From NCBI RefSeq assembly GCF_030944625.1, contig NZ_JAUSXY010000001.1, forward strand, positions 868,001-932,000: 64,000 nt of DNA, in the 5' to 3' direction. The DNA comes from Arthrobacter sp. SLBN-112. GTDB taxonomy: Bacteria; Actinomycetota; Actinomycetes; Actinomycetales; Micrococcaceae. Positions 17,064 through 25,489 of this stretch are shown here, piece after piece. Under the pieces are notes generated by a model. It saw only the letters and a program-made list of their open reading frames with translations. It searched no databases and was not told the DNA's origin. Both the position numbers and the translations under genes were made by a program. The first letter of the stretch is position 1; each line of letters begins with the position of its first letter.

Positions 17064-17912
17064 GTGAACCCGACACCCAGCAACCGCCCCTTCCACCAGG
17101 TGGATGTTTTCGCCGGCAAGGCCTACCGGGGCAACCCGCTCGCCGTCGTCCTCGATGCCCAGGGCCTTGACACCGCAACAATGCAGCACTTCGCCAACTG
17201 GACCAACCTCTCGGAAACCACCTTCCTCCTGCCCGCGGAGGATCCCCGCGCCGACTACAAGGTCCGGATCTTCACGGGGAGCGAGGAGTTCCCGTTCGCG
17301 GGGCATCCCACCCTGGGATCCGCGCACACCTGGCTGCAAGCCGGCGGAGTTCCGAAGTCCGGCAACTACGTGGTGCAGGAGTGCGGCGCCGGGCTGGTCA
17401 GGATAAAGCGCGACGCCGGCCGGCTGGCTTTCGCGGCGCCGCCCCTGACCCGCTTCGAGGCCGTGGAGGAGCCAATCCGGCAACAGCTGGCCGACGCCCT
17501 CGGGATCACGGCCGGTGACATCCTGGACGCATCATGGCTGGTGAACGGCCCGGAGTGGATCGGCGTCCTGCTGGGTTCGGCGGACCAGGTGCTGGCCCTT
17601 GCGCCGGATCCGGTGGCCATGGGGAACCTGAAGGTTGGAGTCATCGGGCCGCACGCTCCCGGCGGTGACGCCGACTTTGAGGTGCGGACGTTCATCCCCG
17701 GTGACGCGATGGTGGAGGACCCGGTGACGGGCAACTTCAACGCAGGAGCGGCCCAGTGGCTCATTGGCAGCGGCAGGGCGCCGGAGCGCTACGTGGCCGC
17801 GCAAGGCGCCGTCCTGGGCCGGGCAGGCCGTGTGCACGTCACTGCCGAAGATGGTGATGTGTGGGTGGGCGGAGAGTCCAGTACGTGCATCCAGGGCACC
17901 GTCCTGCTCTGA
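17064..17912 (+). CDS. PhzF-family isomerase/epimerase-like protein
   Basis: A 282-residue protein with the two-lobed PhzF/diaminopimelate-epimerase fold. The N-terminal lobe shows FHQVDVFAGKAYRGNPLAVV, the catalytic glutamate in NLSETTFLL, and FAGHPTLGSAHTW. The C-terminal lobe contains VEDPVTGNFNAG, the conserved substrate-binding Gly-Asn/Ser loop. True PhzF isomerises dihydrohydroxyanthranilate, but no phenazine genes are nearby, so the substrate is open. It starts at GTG 17064 with a poor ribosome-binding site. Confidence 0.82.
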   Translation: MNPTPSNRPFHQVDVFAGKAYRGNPLAVVLDAQGLDTATMQHFANWTNLSETTFLLPAEDPRADYKVRIFTGSEEFPFAGHPTLGSAHTWLQAGGVPKSGNYVVQECGAGLVRIKRDAGRLAFAAPPLTRFEAVEEPIRQQLADALGITAGDILDASWLVNGPEWIGVLLGSADQVLALAPDPVAMGNLKVGVIGPHAPGGDADFEVRTFIPGDAMVEDPVTGNFNAGAAQWLIGSGRAPERYVAAQGAVLGRAGRVHVTAEDGDVWVGGESSTCIQGTVLL

Positions 17913-17961
17913 TTCAGGTCCCGGGGAATACAACAGCTGCGGCCGCCGTTCAGGGATATAG

Positions 17962-17980
17962 ATGCAAATGCATGTATGAT
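17962..17980 (+). promoter_or_regulatory. Promoter with inverted repeat before FMN reductase
   Basis: ATGCA-AA-TGCAT (17962-17973) is a perfect short inverted repeat followed immediately by TATGAT (17975-17980), a good -10 element 28 bases before the reductase ATG. The repeat would sit between -10 and -35, where a small repressor blocks RNA polymerase. No clear -35 is visible. The regulator is not identified in this window. Confidence 0.45.
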
Positions 17981-18007
17981 GGAATGAACGAGCACCAGGA
18001 GAATGCC

Positions 18008-18634
18008 ATGGAAACCCGCCGCATTACAGTCCTCTCCGCCGGACTTGGCGTCCCTTCGTCCAGCCGGCTGCTGGCCGACCAGCTCGCCGCCGCTGCCGAG
18101 CGGCGGCTCACCGCGGGCGGCTATGAGGTGGTGGTTGACGTGGTCGAACTCCGGGACCTGGCCGTGGACATCGCCAACAACTTCGTCACCGGTTACGCCG
18201 CGCCCCGCCTGGCGGAGGTCATCGCCGGGGTGGAGGCTTCGGATGGGATCATCGCGGTGACGCCGGTCTTCAGCGCCTCGTACAGTGGCCTGTTCAAGTC
18301 CTTCTTTGACGTCCTGGATCCCAAGTCCCTTGACGGCAAGGCGGTCCTGCTGGGCGCCACCGGAGGCACCGACCGGCACCAGATGGTGTTGGATTACGCC
18401 CTGCGCCCCTTGTTCAGCTACCTGCGCACGCGCACGGCGGCCACTGGAGTCTTTGCCGGGCCGCAGGACTGGGGAACCACGGAGGAGGGCGGCTCCTCAC
18501 TGGCGGACCGCATCGAGCGCGCTGCCGCCGAACTTGCGCTCCTGCTGGAGGGGCCCCAGCCGGGCCGGAAGCCTGCGCCGCTGGAGTCCCTGCCGTTCGA
18601 GCAGCTCCTGGCCGGAATCGCCGGATCCCGCTAG
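18008..18634 (+). CDS. NADPH-dependent FMN reductase family protein (CE1759-like)
   Basis: A 208-residue flavodoxin-fold oxidoreductase. VLSAGLGVPSSSRLLADQLA gives the phosphate-binding loop, VFSASYSGLFKSFFDVLDP the flavin-binding loop common in NADPH-dependent FMN reductases, and LGATGGTDRHQMVLDYALRP a later conserved segment. The family supplies reduced flavin to monooxygenases or reduces quinones. ATG at 18008 follows AGGAG; two upstream in-frame ATGs lack one. The stop shares a CTAG with the convergent gene's stop. It has its own promoter-like element just upstream. Confidence 0.82.
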   Translation: METRRITVLSAGLGVPSSSRLLADQLAAAAERRLTAGGYEVVVDVVELRDLAVDIANNFVTGYAAPRLAEVIAGVEASDGIIAVTPVFSASYSGLFKSFFDVLDPKSLDGKAVLLGATGGTDRHQMVLDYALRPLFSYLRTRTAATGVFAGPQDWGTTEEGGSSLADRIERAAAELALLLEGPQPGRKPAPLESLPFEQLLAGIAGSR

Positions 18635-19194
18635 TCGTCCAGCAGTGCGATGAATTCCCTGGCCTGCACCGGTGAGATGTCCGAGTGCCGCGTCAATGCG
18701 TTGACGGCGGCTTCGGTGTCTCCGCTGCGGGCCAGGGAGCGGATCCGACCGTAAATTTCGTCGTTGAGCATATTGCTGCTCACCTCGCGGGTCACATCGC
18801 CCTTGCTGGCAATGGCCCGGTAGCGGTACGGGAACCGCTGCGGCTCATCATCCTCCTCGGCGGCCTCCACCGGTTCCTGGTGGCGGTAGGGCTGGGGGTG
18901 GGCTGCCAAGGCGCCGACGGCGTCACGCGATGCCCGCAGCCCCTCGCCCGTGACCTCCTGGTAAAGCCTGATGGCGGCCATTGCCTGGCCCTGCGCGATC
19001 ATGGCGTACAGCCGCCGGTGTTCACCTTCGGATAACTTCTCGCCTGCCGTGCGGGCCAACTCCTGTGCCGGCCGGGCCGGACCGGACTGGGCTCCTCCGT
19101 CTGCCGCCTTGCGCCCTCGGGCGGCCCGGTAGGCAATGATGACCCCCGCAACAACGGCGAGCAGGATAAGGACCGGGACCACTAGGGATTCCAT
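18631..19194 (-). CDS. Membrane-anchored protein with L7/L12 C-terminal-like domain
   Basis: About 187 residues from ATG at 19194. One membrane helix lies at the very N-terminus (residues 3-21), followed by a charged region. A segment reading IAQGQAMAAIRLYQEVTGEGLRASRDAVGAL resembles the C-terminal domain of ribosomal protein L7/L12, which binds translation factors. The last 60 residues (IYGRIRSLARSGDTEAAVNAL) may be a second helical domain. A longer start at 19266 would put 24 residues before the helix. The function is unknown; membrane tethering separates it from real L7/L12. Confidence 0.7.
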   Translation of the reverse strand: MESLVVPVLILLAVVAGVIIAYRAARGRKAADGGAQSGPARPAQELARTAGEKLSEGEHRRLYAMIAQGQAMAAIRLYQEVTGEGLRASRDAVGALAAHPQPYRHQEPVEAAEEDDEPQRFPYRYRAIASKGDVTREVSSNMLNDEIYGRIRSLARSGDTEAAVNALTRHSDISPVQAREFIALLDD

Positions 19195-19297
19195 TTTTAC
19201 GAGCCGTTCTCTGTGCTTCCTGGCCGTCGCCAAGGCGGTTGCGTTGCCGGCTGTCCGTCCAGCCATGGCTATACGTAGAGCTTAATCCAGAACCCGG

Positions 19298-19758
19298 TTA
19301 TCCACAGCAATATTCACCGCGCTGCATACAGCAGTCGTTCCCCGGCCGGTCAAACTCCGCCCAAGGAATATGAGCAGCGCCACGCGGCCGGGTGCGGGCT
19401 TGCCGCGGCCAGCGCCCGGGCCTGCCCCGCCGCCGGCGCGCACGGGAACCTGTGGATGAAATTCCTGGAAAGAAATATTTACTCCACATGCTGGTGATGA
19501 TGTTTGCGCAGGTCAGGACCGTTTCAGGGAATAAAAAATTCCTGTATCCACAGGCTTCCCCACAGGCTGTGCACAAGCTATGCCCCGTAGTGCACAGGTT
19601 ATCCACACCTGGCCCGGGCCGCTGGCTTTGCGGCTGGACCGGTGGCGGCTACCGTAGCGGGGTACCTGTTTTCCACGGCCGGACCAAGACCTGTACACCT
19701 CGATCCCGACCCTATCCAGGGCCTCATCGCGGGTGCTCTGTGGAAAAGCTGTGGATAG
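19298..19758. promoter_or_regulatory. DnaA-box cluster and AT-rich segment upstream of dnaB
   Basis: The 721-bp gap between the L7/L12-like gene and dnaB has no convincing gene. It holds two perfect DnaA boxes, TTATCCACA at 19298-19306 and 19599-19607, and at least four one-mismatch copies: TGTGGATGA (19451), GTATCCACA (19544), TGTGGAAAA (19739), and TGTGGATAG (19750). Between them lie AT-rich stretches near 19468-19482 and 19528-19542. Such clusters occur at origins and at DnaA-controlled promoters. Here control of dnaB by DnaA is the simpler reading; an origin is possible but no dnaA or dnaN is present. Confidence 0.6.
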
Positions 19759-19915
19759 TGGGGATAACTTCGGGCCGGCAGCGGCATCCGGGCCCGCGGG
19801 TGCCTCAATGTCAGAGCCTGCGGGTAGGACTGGACGCGTGGCGGGTTCCGTTTCGGACCCGCAAACAGGATGGAACACCGGGCGCCTGGCCCGGCACAAA
19901 TGAAGGACGGCAGCT

Positions 19916-21298
19916 TTGACAATCGCGCATCTGGACCCGGTGGAAGCAACCCGCGGATCGGACGCGAGCCGCAAACCTCCCCAGGACATCCCGGCGGAGC
20001 AGTCGGTCCTGGGCGGCATGATGCTGTCCAAGGACGCCATTGCCGACGTCGTGGAGATCCTCCGGGGACAGGACTTCTACCGCCCTGCCCACGAGACCAT
20101 CTATGAGGCCATCATCGACCTCTACGGCCGCGGGGAGCCCGCGGACGCCGTCACGGTGTCCGACGAACTGACAAAGCGCGCCGAAATCAACAGGATTGGC
20201 GGCCCTGCGTACCTGCACGAGCTCATCCAGACCGTACCCACTGCGGCCAACGCCGGGTACTACGCAGAGATCGTCGCCGAACGGGCCGTCCTTCGCCGGC
20301 TGGTGAACGCCGGCACCAAGATCGTCCAGTTGGGCTACGGCTCGGACGGCGAGGTGGAGGACTTGGTCAACCAGGCGCAGGCCGAGGTCTACGCCGTGGC
20401 GGAACGCCGCACGGCGGAGGACTACGTGGTCCTCAAGGACGTCATGGAATCCACGGTGGACGAAATCGAGGCGTCCGGCCACCGCGGCGAGGGCATGACC
20501 GGTGTGCCCACCGGGTTCTATGAACTCGACGAGCTGACCCACGGCCTCCACCCGGGCCAGATGATCGTCATCGCGGCCCGCCCCGCCGTGGGTAAATCAA
20601 CCTTCGCATTGGACTTCGCACGGTCGGCGGCCATCAAGAACAACCTGTCCACCGTCATGTTTTCCCTGGAAATGGGCCGGAACGAGATCGCCATGCGCCT
20701 CTTGTCCGCCGAAGCCACTATCGGCCTGCAGGACCTCCGCAAGGGAACCATCAAGGACGAGCAGTGGTCCAAGATCGCCACCACCATGGGCCGGATGAAC
20801 GATGCCCCGCTGTTCATCGACGACAGCCCCAATATGTCCCTGATGGAAATCAGGGCCAAGTGCCGCCGCCTGAAGCAGCAGCACGACCTCAAGCTGGTCA
20901 TCCTCGACTACCTGCAGCTGATGAGCTCGGGCAAGAAGGTGGAATCCCGCCAGCAGGAAGTTTCCGAGTTCTCCCGTGCCCTCAAGCTCCTCGCCAAGGA
21001 ACTCCAGGTGCCCGTGATCGCCCTGTCCCAGCTGAACCGTGGTTCGGAACAGCGCCAGGACAAGCGGCCCATGGTCTCTGACCTCCGCGAGTCCGGCTCC
21101 ATCGAGCAGGACGCCGACATGGTGATCCTGCTCCACCGCGAGGATGTCTACGACAAGGAATCACCCCGCGCGGGCGAGGCGGACATCCTGGTGGCCAAGC
21201 ACCGTAACGGCCCCACCAAAGACATCGTGGTGGCGTTCCAGGGCCACTACTCCCGCTTCGCCAACATGGCGGGCGACTCCGGGGGCGGCGGCTTCTAG
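19916..21298 (+). CDS. dnaB: Replicative DNA helicase DnaB
   Basis: Hexameric replicative helicase that unwinds DNA ahead of the fork. The 460 residues contain the N-terminal primase-interacting domain (about 25-130), starting PAEQSVLGGMML, a linker helix, and a RecA-like core. Walker A is ARPAVGKST (221-229), Walker B is LVILDYLQLM, and SQLNRGSEQR and LRESGSIEQDAD supply later helicase motifs. No intein interrupts the P-loop, where many actinobacterial copies have one. TTG at 19916 follows AAGGA. Upstream DnaA boxes suggest replication-linked control. The stop overlaps the convergent thioesterase stop in CTAG. Confidence 0.96.
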   Translation: MTIAHLDPVEATRGSDASRKPPQDIPAEQSVLGGMMLSKDAIADVVEILRGQDFYRPAHETIYEAIIDLYGRGEPADAVTVSDELTKRAEINRIGGPAYLHELIQTVPTAANAGYYAEIVAERAVLRRLVNAGTKIVQLGYGSDGEVEDLVNQAQAEVYAVAERRTAEDYVVLKDVMESTVDEIEASGHRGEGMTGVPTGFYELDELTHGLHPGQMIVIAARPAVGKSTFALDFARSAAIKNNLSTVMFSLEMGRNEIAMRLLSAEATIGLQDLRKGTIKDEQWSKIATTMGRMNDAPLFIDDSPNMSLMEIRAKCRRLKQQHDLKLVILDYLQLMSSGKKVESRQQEVSEFSRALKLLAKELQVPVIALSQLNRGSEQRQDKRPMVSDLRESGSIEQDADMVILLHREDVYDKESPRAGEADILVAKHRNGPTKDIVVAFQGHYSRFANMAGDSGGGGF

Positions 21299-22296
21299 GC
21301 TCCGTTCGCCGCGGTGGCGGCAGGTGCCGCGCCGGCCAGCAGGTGGTTGGGCAGCCGGTTTCCGGGCGCCGTTCCCCGGATCTCCAGGAGTTCGCGGGCA
21401 TGGGCGTGCAGCCGCTTGTCTTCGTCGCTGACCGGCACCCAGGGCGGGACGGGCACTGAGTTTCCCTCGTCGTCGCGCGCCACCATCACGGTGAGGCAGT
21501 AGGTGGTGAGGTTAAGCTCCCGGCCCTTCGGGTCGCCGGAGCGGACGTGGACGGCAATGTGCATGCCCTTGTTGCCGGTGTACACCAGCCGGGCCTCCAC
21601 CTCCACCACATGGCCGATCAGCAGGGGCCGGTAGAAGCGGACGCCGCCGGAGAACACGGCCACAGTGTCCCGGCCGCAGTAGCGTGAGGCACACAGGTAG
21701 GCGGCCTCGTCGATCCACTTCATTACGATGCCGCCGTGGACCTTGCCGCCCCAGTTTACGTCGGTGGGGGCGGCCATGAACCGCAGCGTGACGCGTTCCG
21801 CCGTGCCGGCGTCGGTGTATTCCTGGCGGTTCATAGCTTCCACGATCTGTTCCCGCACCTTGATCCGGGCCAGTGCGTGGTCCCGCTGCTCAACCTCGGC
21901 AGGGGTGGCCGGTTCGAACTGGGGCACCGGGATGGGCTTGCCGTCCGCCCCCACCGCCACGAAGATCACCATGCACTGGCTGCGCATGGTGGCCGGGCCG
22001 CCTTTCGGATCCCCGGACGAGACCACCGTGCGGATATGCATCGAGGAACGGCCGGTATAGACAATGGTGGCTTCAACCTCCACCATGTCGCCGCTGTTGA
22101 CCGGGTCCGCGAAGTGGATGTTTCCCACATAGGCGGTGACGCAGTAGGACTTGGCCCAGCCCACCGCCGCCGCATACGCGGCCTTGTCCACCCATTCGAG
22201 CACCGTGCCTGCGTCCACGGAGCCGCTGTGTCCCACGTCGGTGGGGGCGGCGAGGAAGCGGAGGGTCACGGAGTTGGGGTGGCCGGTCTCAGTCAT
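21295..22296 (-). CDS. Double-hotdog acyl-CoA thioesterase
   Basis: A 333-residue protein with two tandem hotdog domains. The first includes LRFLAAPTDVGHSG and VLEWVDKAAY; the second LRFMAAPTDVNWGG and VMKWIDEAAY. The paired repeats mark the BACH/YciA-type acyl-CoA hydrolases, which release CoA from fatty acyl-CoA. Catalytic Asp residues sit in the EWVDKAA and KWIDEAA helices. It is transcribed alone and convergent with dnaB. Natural acyl-chain length cannot be read from sequence. Confidence 0.85.
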   Translation of the reverse strand: MTETGHPNSVTLRFLAAPTDVGHSGSVDAGTVLEWVDKAAYAAAVGWAKSYCVTAYVGNIHFADPVNSGDMVEVEATIVYTGRSSMHIRTVVSSGDPKGGPATMRSQCMVIFVAVGADGKPIPVPQFEPATPAEVEQRDHALARIKVREQIVEAMNRQEYTDAGTAERVTLRFMAAPTDVNWGGKVHGGIVMKWIDEAAYLCASRYCGRDTVAVFSGGVRFYRPLLIGHVVEVEARLVYTGNKGMHIAVHVRSGDPKGRELNLTTYCLTVMVARDDEGNSVPVPPWVPVSDEDKRLHAHARELLEIRGTAPGNRLPNHLLAGAAPAATAANGA

Positions 22297-22449
22297 GCTG
22301 CGATCTTACTGACGGCGCAGGTTACCCGCGGGTTCGTGCCGGAGCGCGCAGCGAGGACGGGCAATTGGGCTGGACTGGCACTTAACGTCCCGGCGGCCGG
22401 GCACCTGATGGTGGCCGGCCGCCGTCGGGCAGGGCAGGACTGAAGCGGA

Positions 22450-22884
22450 CTAGGCCAGCACGGCCAGCCGGGAGGTACGGCGGCCGAACAATGCCCGGTC
22501 TACGGAGAGCCGGCCTGGCCCCGCCAGCGCCAGCGTGAAGGCTGCCGCGGCCAGGAGCAGGACCAGCTCGTAGCCTCCGTTCGCCGCGAAGACGCCTGCG
22601 GGAGCGTGGACGAGGAAGAGCGCGCCCAGCATGTCCAAGACCAGGAGGGCGGCCACCACGCGGGTGAGGATCCCCAGGATCAGCGCTGCGCCGCCTGCCA
22701 GTTCAAGGACGGCGACGGCCGGGGCCATGATGTCCGCGGCAGGGACGCCCATCTTGGCGAAGGAGGCCTGGGTGCCCGCGATGGTCCATTCATTGAACTT
22801 CTGCCAGCCGTGGGCCGCGAAGAGGAAACCCGGGATGACGCGCAGGACGGTGAGGGCAACTGTGGTCAGTCGTGACTGGTTCAT
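22450..22884 (-). CDS. DoxX family membrane protein
   Basis: A 144-residue protein with four predicted membrane helices and the DoxX hallmarks LRVIPGFLFAAHGWQKF and VAVLELAGGAALILGI. DoxX proteins are often associated with thiol redox or quinone-linked processes, with no settled activity. I prefer ATG at 22884 over one seven codons upstream because the hydrophobic sequence begins there. An 8-bp inverted repeat lies 14 bases upstream of the start. Confidence 0.8.
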   Translation of the reverse strand: MNQSRLTTVALTVLRVIPGFLFAAHGWQKFNEWTIAGTQASFAKMGVPAADIMAPAVAVLELAGGAALILGILTRVVAALLVLDMLGALFLVHAPAGVFAANGGYELVLLLAAAAFTLALAGPGRLSVDRALFGRRTSRLAVLA

Positions 22885-22897
22885 GTATTCCACTCTT

Positions 22898-22943
22898 GCC
22901 CACAAATAATTGAAGCGTCAACCAAATCCGGCTAATTGTGGGC
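22898..22943. promoter_or_regulatory. Inverted repeat between DoxX and MATE genes
   Basis: GCCCACAA (22898-22905) and TTGTGGGC (22936-22943) are perfect 8-bp arms separated by 30 bases in the 107-bp gap between divergent genes. The spacing and position near the DoxX start fit a looping or dimer-binding operator; a hairpin in the DoxX leader RNA is equally possible. Confidence 0.35.
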
Positions 22944-22991
22944 TTTGTCATGCGCTCTCTTCATGTCGTCGCGCAAGGTTAAGCTGACACG

Positions 22992-24344
22992 GTGCCCACA
23001 GAACCCGCCCCCGCCGCCACGGCTGCCCTCCGGAGCCATTCCCGCGAGATACTCCGCCTCGCCGTCCCCGCCTTTGGAGCCCTGGTTGCCGAGCCGCTCT
23101 TCCTGCTGGCGGACTCAGCCATCGTGGGGCACCTTGGGGTTGCCCAGCTCGCCGGGGTGGGCCTGGCCTCCGCGGTGCTGCAGACCGTCGTCGGACTCAT
23201 GGTGTTCCTTGCCTACTCCACCACACCCGCGGTAGCCCGGGCCATTGGCCAGGGCCAGGTGGGGAAGGCCCTTGCCGCGGGGCGCGACGGCGTCTGGCTG
23301 GCATTGCTCCTCGGCGTGCTGCTGGCGGTGGCGGGGTTTGTCGCCGCGGAACCGATCATTGGCCTCCTCGGCGCCGACGGCAGCGTGCGCAACTTCGCCA
23401 TCGACTACTTTCGGTGGTCCATGCCCGGACTGGTGGCAATGCTGCTGATCTTCGCCGGTACCGGCGTGTTGCGCGGGTTGCAGGACACCAGGACGCCGCT
23501 GGTGGTGGCCACCGTGGGGTTTGGGGTGAATATCGTCCTGAATTTGTGGCTCGTGTACGGGCTGGGCATGTCCGTGGTCGGTTCGGCGGTGGGCACCAGC
23601 CTCGCCCAATGGGCCATGGCCGCCGTCTACCTGGTCATGGTGCGCAGGAATGCGGTCCGTCATGGCGTCAGCCTGCTCCCCAGCTCGCGGGGCATCCGGG
23701 GCATGACGCGCGTCGGGTCCTGGCTCATGCTGCGCACCCTCAGCCTGCGGGCCGCGATCCTGGCCACCGTGGTGGTGGTGACGGCCCAGGGCGAGGTCAA
23801 CCTTGCCGCCCATCAGTTGGCCATGACCATCTTTTCCTTCCTGGCGTTCGCGCTGGATGCCCTGGCCATCGCCGCGCAGGCGCTGATAGGCAAGGAACTT
23901 GGCGCCTCCAATGCGGCCAAGGCCCGGCTGCTGACCAGCACCATGATTCGGTGGGGGTCGGGGTTCGGAGTGGTGACGGGCCTGCTGCTCGCTGCGGTAG
24001 CTCCCTGGGTGGGGGTGCTGTTCACCTCGGACGCGCAGGTCCAGTCGGTGCTCGCCGTTGCGCTGTGGGTGTTGGCGGCCGGCCAACCCATCGCCGGGTA
24101 CGTCTTCGTCCTGGACGGGGTGCTGATCGGTGCCGGCGACGCCCGGTATCTGGCGCTGGCCGGCCTGGTGAACCTTGCTGTCTACTTGCCGCTGCTGGCG
24201 GCGGTGGCACTGTCCGGTGCCACCGGCGCGATCGGGCTTGGCTGGCTCTGGGCGGCTTTCGCCCTGGGCTACATGGCGGCACGCGCCGTCACGCTCGGAC
24301 TGCGTGCCCGGTCGGACCGCTGGATGGTGCTCGGTTCAGCCTAA
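22992..24344 (+). CDS. MATE family efflux transporter (DinF-like)
   Basis: A 450-residue multidrug and toxic compound extrusion protein with about 12 hydrophobic segments in two similar halves. The first half starts REILRLAVPAFGALVAEPLFLLADSAIVGHLG, here quoted as separate blocks REILRLAVPAF and ADSAIVGHLG. GTGVLRGLQDTRTP in the first half is a DinF-clade signature. It should export cationic or oxidative compounds in exchange for sodium or protons. GTG at 22992 has a modest AAGG site 12 bases upstream. It is divergent from DoxX. Confidence 0.87.
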   Translation: MPTEPAPAATAALRSHSREILRLAVPAFGALVAEPLFLLADSAIVGHLGVAQLAGVGLASAVLQTVVGLMVFLAYSTTPAVARAIGQGQVGKALAAGRDGVWLALLLGVLLAVAGFVAAEPIIGLLGADGSVRNFAIDYFRWSMPGLVAMLLIFAGTGVLRGLQDTRTPLVVATVGFGVNIVLNLWLVYGLGMSVVGSAVGTSLAQWAMAAVYLVMVRRNAVRHGVSLLPSSRGIRGMTRVGSWLMLRTLSLRAAILATVVVVTAQGEVNLAAHQLAMTIFSFLAFALDALAIAAQALIGKELGASNAAKARLLTSTMIRWGSGFGVVTGLLLAAVAPWVGVLFTSDAQVQSVLAVALWVLAAGQPIAGYVFVLDGVLIGAGDARYLALAGLVNLAVYLPLLAAVALSGATGAIGLGWLWAAFALGYMAARAVTLGLRARSDRWMVLGSA

Positions 24345-24414
24345 ATTCCGGCTGCAGTCCCCGCGGACGGGCAGTCCGGTTCGACCTTCCGGCTGCCCCT
24401 ACTAAACTGGACCG

Positions 24415-25005
24415 GTGACGCAACCATCGACTCCCGCGAGCGCAGCTCCCGGAACCACCCCCCGCAATGTTCTCTGGAAGCCGGTCCTGCTCCGTTCCGC
24501 TGTCGCCCTGGTGTTCGGCGCCGTGACAGTCTTCTGGACCTCGCCGTCCGTTGAGGTCATGGGCTGGGCCGGAGGGCTCTACCTGCTGGCCGCTGGCGTT
24601 GTGTCCCTGCAAGCCATACCGGCAGCCGGGTTCGCCCGGAACTCGGCTTCCGGCAAGTTGCTGTCCGCAGCGGGTGCGGCGCTGGCCGGCGCCGGCGTGG
24701 CGGTGATCCTGCTGCACAGTGACTTGTTGTTCGGGGTCATCGCTGCCCTGGGGCTGGGCGTGGCCGGTGCCCTGGAGCTCGCATGCGGCCTGAAGCACCG
24801 GGGGCGGCACGTCCTGGCGCGGGACTGGATCGCCTCCGGGGCAATCGGGATTGGAACGGCAGTGCTGCTGCCGTTCTTCATCAACCTTGGCGCCCATGCG
24901 CTGCTGGGTGTGGCCGGCGGCGGCGCGATTATTTCGGGTGTGCTCTGGGTGCTTTCCGGACTGACGCTGCGGCACGATGCCCGCGCCGGTGCCGTAAAGC
25001 CGTAA
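24415..25005 (+). CDS. Six-helix membrane protein (HdeD/DUF308-like)
   Basis: A 196-residue protein with six hydrophobic segments arranged as three helical hairpins, and very few charged residues between them. Gly/Ala-rich helices such as LLSAAGAALAGAGVAVILL and LYLLAAGVVSLQA resemble the DUF308/HdeD family, whose role is unknown. GTG at 24415 is the only plausible start. It lies alone 70 bases after the MATE gene on the same strand. Confidence 0.65.
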   Translation: MTQPSTPASAAPGTTPRNVLWKPVLLRSAVALVFGAVTVFWTSPSVEVMGWAGGLYLLAAGVVSLQAIPAAGFARNSASGKLLSAAGAALAGAGVAVILLHSDLLFGVIAALGLGVAGALELACGLKHRGRHVLARDWIASGAIGIGTAVLLPFFINLGAHALLGVAGGGAIISGVLWVLSGLTLRHDARAGAVKP

Positions 25006-25104
25006 ACTAGGAAGAGCGCCCTTCTACTAGCTGTAGAAATTTTGGGGCTACACCGCAATTCGTGAACCAGGCCGGCCGTGTGCCGCCTGCAGGGAGGAAC
25101 CACC

Positions 25105-25470
25105 GTGGCTGACCAGCATCCAGGAAAACCGCGCAAGCTGCGGACCTCGGTGAAGGGGCCGCTGATGTTCTCGGCATTCTGGGCCGTCGTCGCCTTTGTT
25201 GCCGTGTTGATCTTCGCTTCCGGCGGAAGCGCCCGTGCTCCCCGCTTCGATCTCGCGTTCACCGCAGCCGGCATCGCCTTCATCGTCACCCTGGTGGTGG
25301 CCGCCATGTTGTCCATGAGTTACAAGGAAAACGCTGAACACCTCGGTAAGGGATCAGGCGTGAACCTCAGTTCAGCGCCCAAGACCAGTCATGGTTTCGG
25401 TACCTCCACCAGCCAGAACCAGCCGCCGTCCGATGGCGACGCGGACGGCACCTCCCAAGACCAGGGGTAG
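25105..25470 (+). CDS. Small two-helix membrane protein
   Basis: A 121-residue protein with two membrane helices (about 19-38 and 48-70) and a hydrophilic, Ser/Gln/Asp-rich tail. I do not recognise a family. GTG at 25105 follows AGGGAGG by 7 bases, which makes the start convincing. It may be co-transcribed with the preceding six-helix protein, 99 bases upstream. The tail faces the cytoplasm if the first helix inserts in the usual way. Confidence 0.6.
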   Translation: MADQHPGKPRKLRTSVKGPLMFSAFWAVVAFVAVLIFASGGSARAPRFDLAFTAAGIAFIVTLVVAAMLSMSYKENAEHLGKGSGVNLSSAPKTSHGFGTSTSQNQPPSDGDADGTSQDQG

Positions 25471-25489
25471 CACCTACGCGGCGGCTCGC

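Noticed and set aside
19298..19758. Chromosomal origin oriC
   Set aside because: DnaA boxes are present, but dnaA and dnaN are not; regulation of dnaB is the simpler explanation. Kept as a regulatory feature.
20570..20610. Intein in the dnaB P-loop
   Set aside because: Walker A is continuous and the protein has ordinary length.
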